Below are positions 62,040 to 64,000 of a stretch of 64,000 nt of DNA, one piece after another. The notes below the pieces were generated by a model. The model saw nothing but the letters and a program-made list of their open reading frames with translations, did not search any database and had not been told where the DNA came from. Source of the DNA: Pirellula sp. (lineage in GTDB: Bacteria; Planctomycetota; Planctomycetia; Pirellulales; Pirellulaceae); the NCBI GenBank assembly GCA_021300155.1, contig JAJTID010000077.1:45527-109526 (forward strand). The letters are read 5' to 3'. The position numbers and the translations under genes are program-made. How positions within the stretch are numbered: the first letter of the stretch is position 1; each line of letters begins with the position of its first letter.

Positions 62040-62861
62040 CTACTTTTGTTTTTCCGAAGTCCCTTTTTGTTTCGCTGCCCACTTGATGCCTTCGAGGATA
62101 TGTTGGCGTACAAAAGTTGTGCTAAGAGAACGCATGTCGTGGCCGAATTCGGTATAGAAAAAACGCCCGCCAGTCTCAGGCTCATGTGTCCAGGCGATGG
62201 GATGGTCGACACCCATGGGTTTGCCATTTCGAGTTCTGAAGAGCTCACGTACAGGAGTGTAAGTGGTTTCGTCGACTCGCATAAGAACGTTGAAGCCAGG
62301 TAGTCCGGTTACTGAGCGATCGTGATTGGTCCAATCGGCTTCGACCCAGAACTCTGCAGGTTGGCCGTAGACTACAGGGTGATTCTTGGAGGCAGGATCG
62401 ATGAGCACTTTAGCTTTACTGAAGTCGGAGTCGCTATTAAAATCACACCCACCCAATTTATTCAACCAAGGCCAATTGGTCTGATGCACTAATGCGGCGT
62501 GCAACGCAACGATGCCTTTCCCTCCCTTGTTGAACCATTCTTCCACCGCTTGGCGTTGATCCTCAGGAAGCACTTTATCGAGTTCGTTTGCATTGTTTAG
62601 GACCAGCACGTCGTAACGACTCAGTTCCTGAGTTCGCATGTCTTTCCAATGCTCCGTCACATCCACCTCGAAGCCATTTTCGTGTCCGAGGAGTACAAGC
62701 CATCGATTTATCTTGGGAATATCAGGATGGCGATAGAAGCCTGTATCTGAATAGACGAGAACCTTGAGCCCGTTCTCATTTTTCGAGGGTTGTGTTGGCT
62801 CATGGCCGTACGCAAAGCTACCGAGCAGGAATACGAATAGAGCGAGGTGTAGATTTTTCAT
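62040..62861 (-). CDS. Secreted ThuA-like domain protein
   Basis: An exported ThuA/trehalose-utilisation-like protein of 273 residues. Signal: LHLALFVFLLGSFAYG. ThuA features: GLKVLVYSDTGFYRHPDIPKI, YDVLVLNNANEL, GGKGIVALHAALVH with the class-I-glutamine-amidotransferase-like strand but no nucleophile Cys, then GGCDFNSDSDFSKAKVLID, WTHEPETGGRFFYTEFGHD and the C-terminal GIKWAAK helix. Family members in planctomycetes are often secreted and of unknown activity. The ATG at 62861 is chosen because the 47 upstream codons of the open frame have no family match. Confidence 0.87.
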   Translation of the reverse strand: MKNLHLALFVFLLGSFAYGHEPTQPSKNENGLKVLVYSDTGFYRHPDIPKINRWLVLLGHENGFEVDVTEHWKDMRTQELSRYDVLVLNNANELDKVLPEDQRQAVEEWFNKGGKGIVALHAALVHQTNWPWLNKLGGCDFNSDSDFSKAKVLIDPASKNHPVVYGQPAEFWVEADWTNHDRSVTGLPGFNVLMRVDETTYTPVRELFRTRNGKPMGVDHPIAWTHEPETGGRFFYTEFGHDMRSLSTTFVRQHILEGIKWAAKQKGTSEKQK

Positions 62862-63250
62862 GTTGTAAATAGTCTCAAACTGCGTAGGAGATTTCGTTCG
62901 GTGCAAGCGGTAGTGTTGACACCAATGCATGAAGCACGAAAGTAAAGTCAAAAGTTCTATAAGTATAGACAAGTAATGGACCGCGTCCCAGTAGAGTGAC
63001 ATGCGGCTGTCTTCAATATTGCAGTAACTTAGTGCGTTTGTGCGTTGAAAATCTCACGTAAGCCTTTTTCAAGTCGAACATCACAACAATTGCTACGGAT
63101 GGGTAATGGGTGGCATCGATTTCATCAAACGGTAGGCCTTGAAAGGGCGCGAGCAAAGTTTGCACCATGGTGACACACTTGAGGCGATTACCATATTTCT
63201 CAGCACCATGTATGTAGGGACTTATGGATATCTCCCGACGAAATCAAAAC
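62862..63250. other. Gap with one unassigned minus-strand frame
   Basis: About 390 bases between the ThuA-like gene and the AbiEi relic. A minus-strand frame (about 63028-63200, VTMVQTLLAPFQGLPFDE, IDATHYPSVAIVVMFD) has protein-like composition but no recognised family or start. Nothing else is seen. Confidence 0.4.
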
Positions 63251-63798
63251 ATGGCGACATCTAAAAAAGATCTGATTCTTCGGCTATTCAAAGGAATGGA
63301 AGTCGTCCGCCCGCGTGAAGCAGCAGCGATTGGCATTGCGGGTTCGTATCTGAAAGCCCTTCACAACAAGGGTGTTCTCGAACGACCTAGCCGAGGGCTA
63401 TACACACTTCCAAACTCAGAACCAAGTGAGTTTCGCTCGATTGTTGAGGCCTTCAAGCTTCCCCCAATGCCATCGTATGTCTCCTAAGCGCGCTTCGAGT
63501 TCACGATCTAACAACACAGTCCCCATTTGAAGCGTGGCTGACAATTGGTGAGAGGGATCGCAAGCCACAGATGGTCTATCCACCGATTCGAGTTGTTCGC
63601 TTCTCGGGTGCATCGAGAGAATTTGGAATTGAAAAACGAAAAATCGAGGGCGTGTCGATCTCTGTTTACTCGGCAGCCAAGACGGTTGCAGATTGTTTTA
63701 AGTATCGCCATAAGATCGGTCTCGACGTAGCAATTGAATCGCTTAGAGATTGTCGCAGATCACGCCAACTCTCTTACGCAACTATCAAGGATGTTTGA
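63251..63798 (+). pseudogene. AbiEi-type antitoxin gene with frameshift and lost 3' end
   Basis: A type IV antitoxin of the AbiEi kind. Frame one (63251-63487) encodes the winged-helix N-terminus (LRLFKGMEVVRPREAAAIG, KGVLERPSRGLYTLPN). Frame two carries on without a gap from the C5 run at 63461-63465: NAIVCLLSALRVHDLTTQSP, AWLTIGERDRKPQMVYPPI and SAAKTVADCFKYRHKIGLDV. Six instead of five C would restore one frame, so the shift is a single-base loss in a homopolymer. The last expected block (CRVxxVMRPYLEAL) is missing: a stop follows KDV at 63796, at the join with the IS110-like fragment. A sequencing error could explain the frameshift but not the missing end. Confidence 0.75.
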
Positions 63799-64000
63799 TT
63801 TGGCGACTAACGCATCGAGCTGCGTCAGTTCGAGATCGAGTTCTCCTTTCCAAAGCTCATTCGGTTCGCATTCTGCCAGCGGCTTTCGGAACGAGTTGAT
63901 GCGTTCGCGTCCGGTGTGCCAAGCTTTCTCGCCAGTATCGATCGAAATGCCATGATTGACGAACCAAGCTCGGATCGTGCATTTCATTTTGCAGATAAGG
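63799..64000 (-). mobile_element. IS110-family transposase fragment (runs off window)
   Basis: A minus-strand frame open to the window edge reads KMKCTIRAWFVNHG, GEKAWHTGRERINSF, RKPLAECEPNELWKGELDLE and LTQLDALVAK. The pattern (IRAWF..HG, ...WRGELxxEL) is like the middle of IS110-type transposases, after the DEDD domain. It stops matching at about 63799 where the reverse complement of the AbiEi gene begins. So both ends meet at one junction and the transposase lacks its C-terminal half. The family call is moderate. Confidence 0.5.

Noticed and set aside
62862..63002. 47-residue extension of the ThuA-like protein
   Set aside because: Hydrophobic but unlike a signal peptide followed by a second, clear signal peptide; the ATG at 62861 fits better.
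1..64000. tRNA, rRNA, riboswitch or prophage
   Set aside because: None was recognised by eye on either strand; a covariance-model search was not possible here.

Overview
The window looks like a planctomycete chromosome segment of the Pirellulales/Planctomycetales kind. The signs are a PSD1-type (DUF1549/DUF1553) haem-binding protein, Ser/Thr kinases with large non-kinase tails, an ECF sigma factor-kinase pair, a truncated DUF1559-type prepilin, a PEP-CTERM relic, TadE/VWA pseudopilins, and above all a Planctomycetes-Verrucomicrobia (PVM) type bacterial microcompartment (BMC) locus. This placement comes from gene content only; no 16S or marker phylogeny was possible. No rRNA, tRNA or CRISPR array was recognised.

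Layout. (1) 1-8818, minus strand: a tightly packed run of Ser/Thr kinase, PSD1 protein, Maf, sensor kinase and sigma-54 response regulator; the regulator runs off the left edge. (2) 8995-20341: a DUF2461 protein, then a minus-strand run with a small membrane protein, a UPF1-like SF1 helicase, a membrane protein, a SnoaL-like secreted protein, a large secreted protein, a secretin-N-repeat protein and an anti-sigma-like membrane protein. (3) 20488-24265: argB-argF behind a good sigma-70-like promoter, then a TolC-like lipoprotein. (4) 24319-28502: fuconolactonase-like hydrolase and FucU (minus), divergent from SDR, D-threonine aldolase/D-serine dehydratase-like PLP enzyme and GT2. (5) 28685-34748: DUF2805, DUF2256 and a cryptochrome/photolyase-family protein, aquaporin, a membrane protein and a PQQ-like beta-propeller. 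(6) 34819-44551: a broken OxyR-like LysR gene, dnaE2, a PP2C phosphatase, a small Cys-rich lipoprotein, a DUF445 protein, an Old-Yellow-Enzyme-like oxidoreductase and two planctomycete hypotheticals. (7) 44858-53630: the BMC operon. (8) 53631-64000: TadE/VWA/TadE genes, gene relics, an ECF sigma-kinase module, a SOUL protein, a ThuA-like protein, and a decayed end with an AbiEi gene broken by a frameshift and then cut at the join with a probable IS110 transposase fragment.

The BMC operon is the biological centre. It encodes a DeoR regulator, PduL phosphotransacylase, two BMC-H hexamer proteins, an acetate/propionate-type kinase, three BMC-P (EutN/CcmL) vertex proteins, a CoA-acylating aldehyde dehydrogenase, a class II (FucA/RhaD-like) aldolase, a malate/lactate-type dehydrogenase and one uncharacterised protein. 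The PVM compartment is a known type, shown in Planctopirus limnophila to support fucose and rhamnose use. The inferred flow is fuculose/rhamnulose-1-phosphate to DHAP plus L-lactaldehyde, then lactyl-CoA, lactyl-phosphate, and lactate plus ATP. PduL, the aldehyde dehydrogenase, the aldolase and the uncharacterised protein each carry a short amphipathic terminal helix of the encapsulation-peptide kind. No sugar isomerase or kinase is in the window, but FucU and a fuconolactonase-like gene lie about 19 kb upstream.

I did not find a clearly new system. The least explained parts are the uncharacterised BMC protein at 50555-51259, the Arg at the substrate-selectivity position of the BMC dehydrogenase, the secretin-like protein without an evident pore domain, and the fragment-rich right end.
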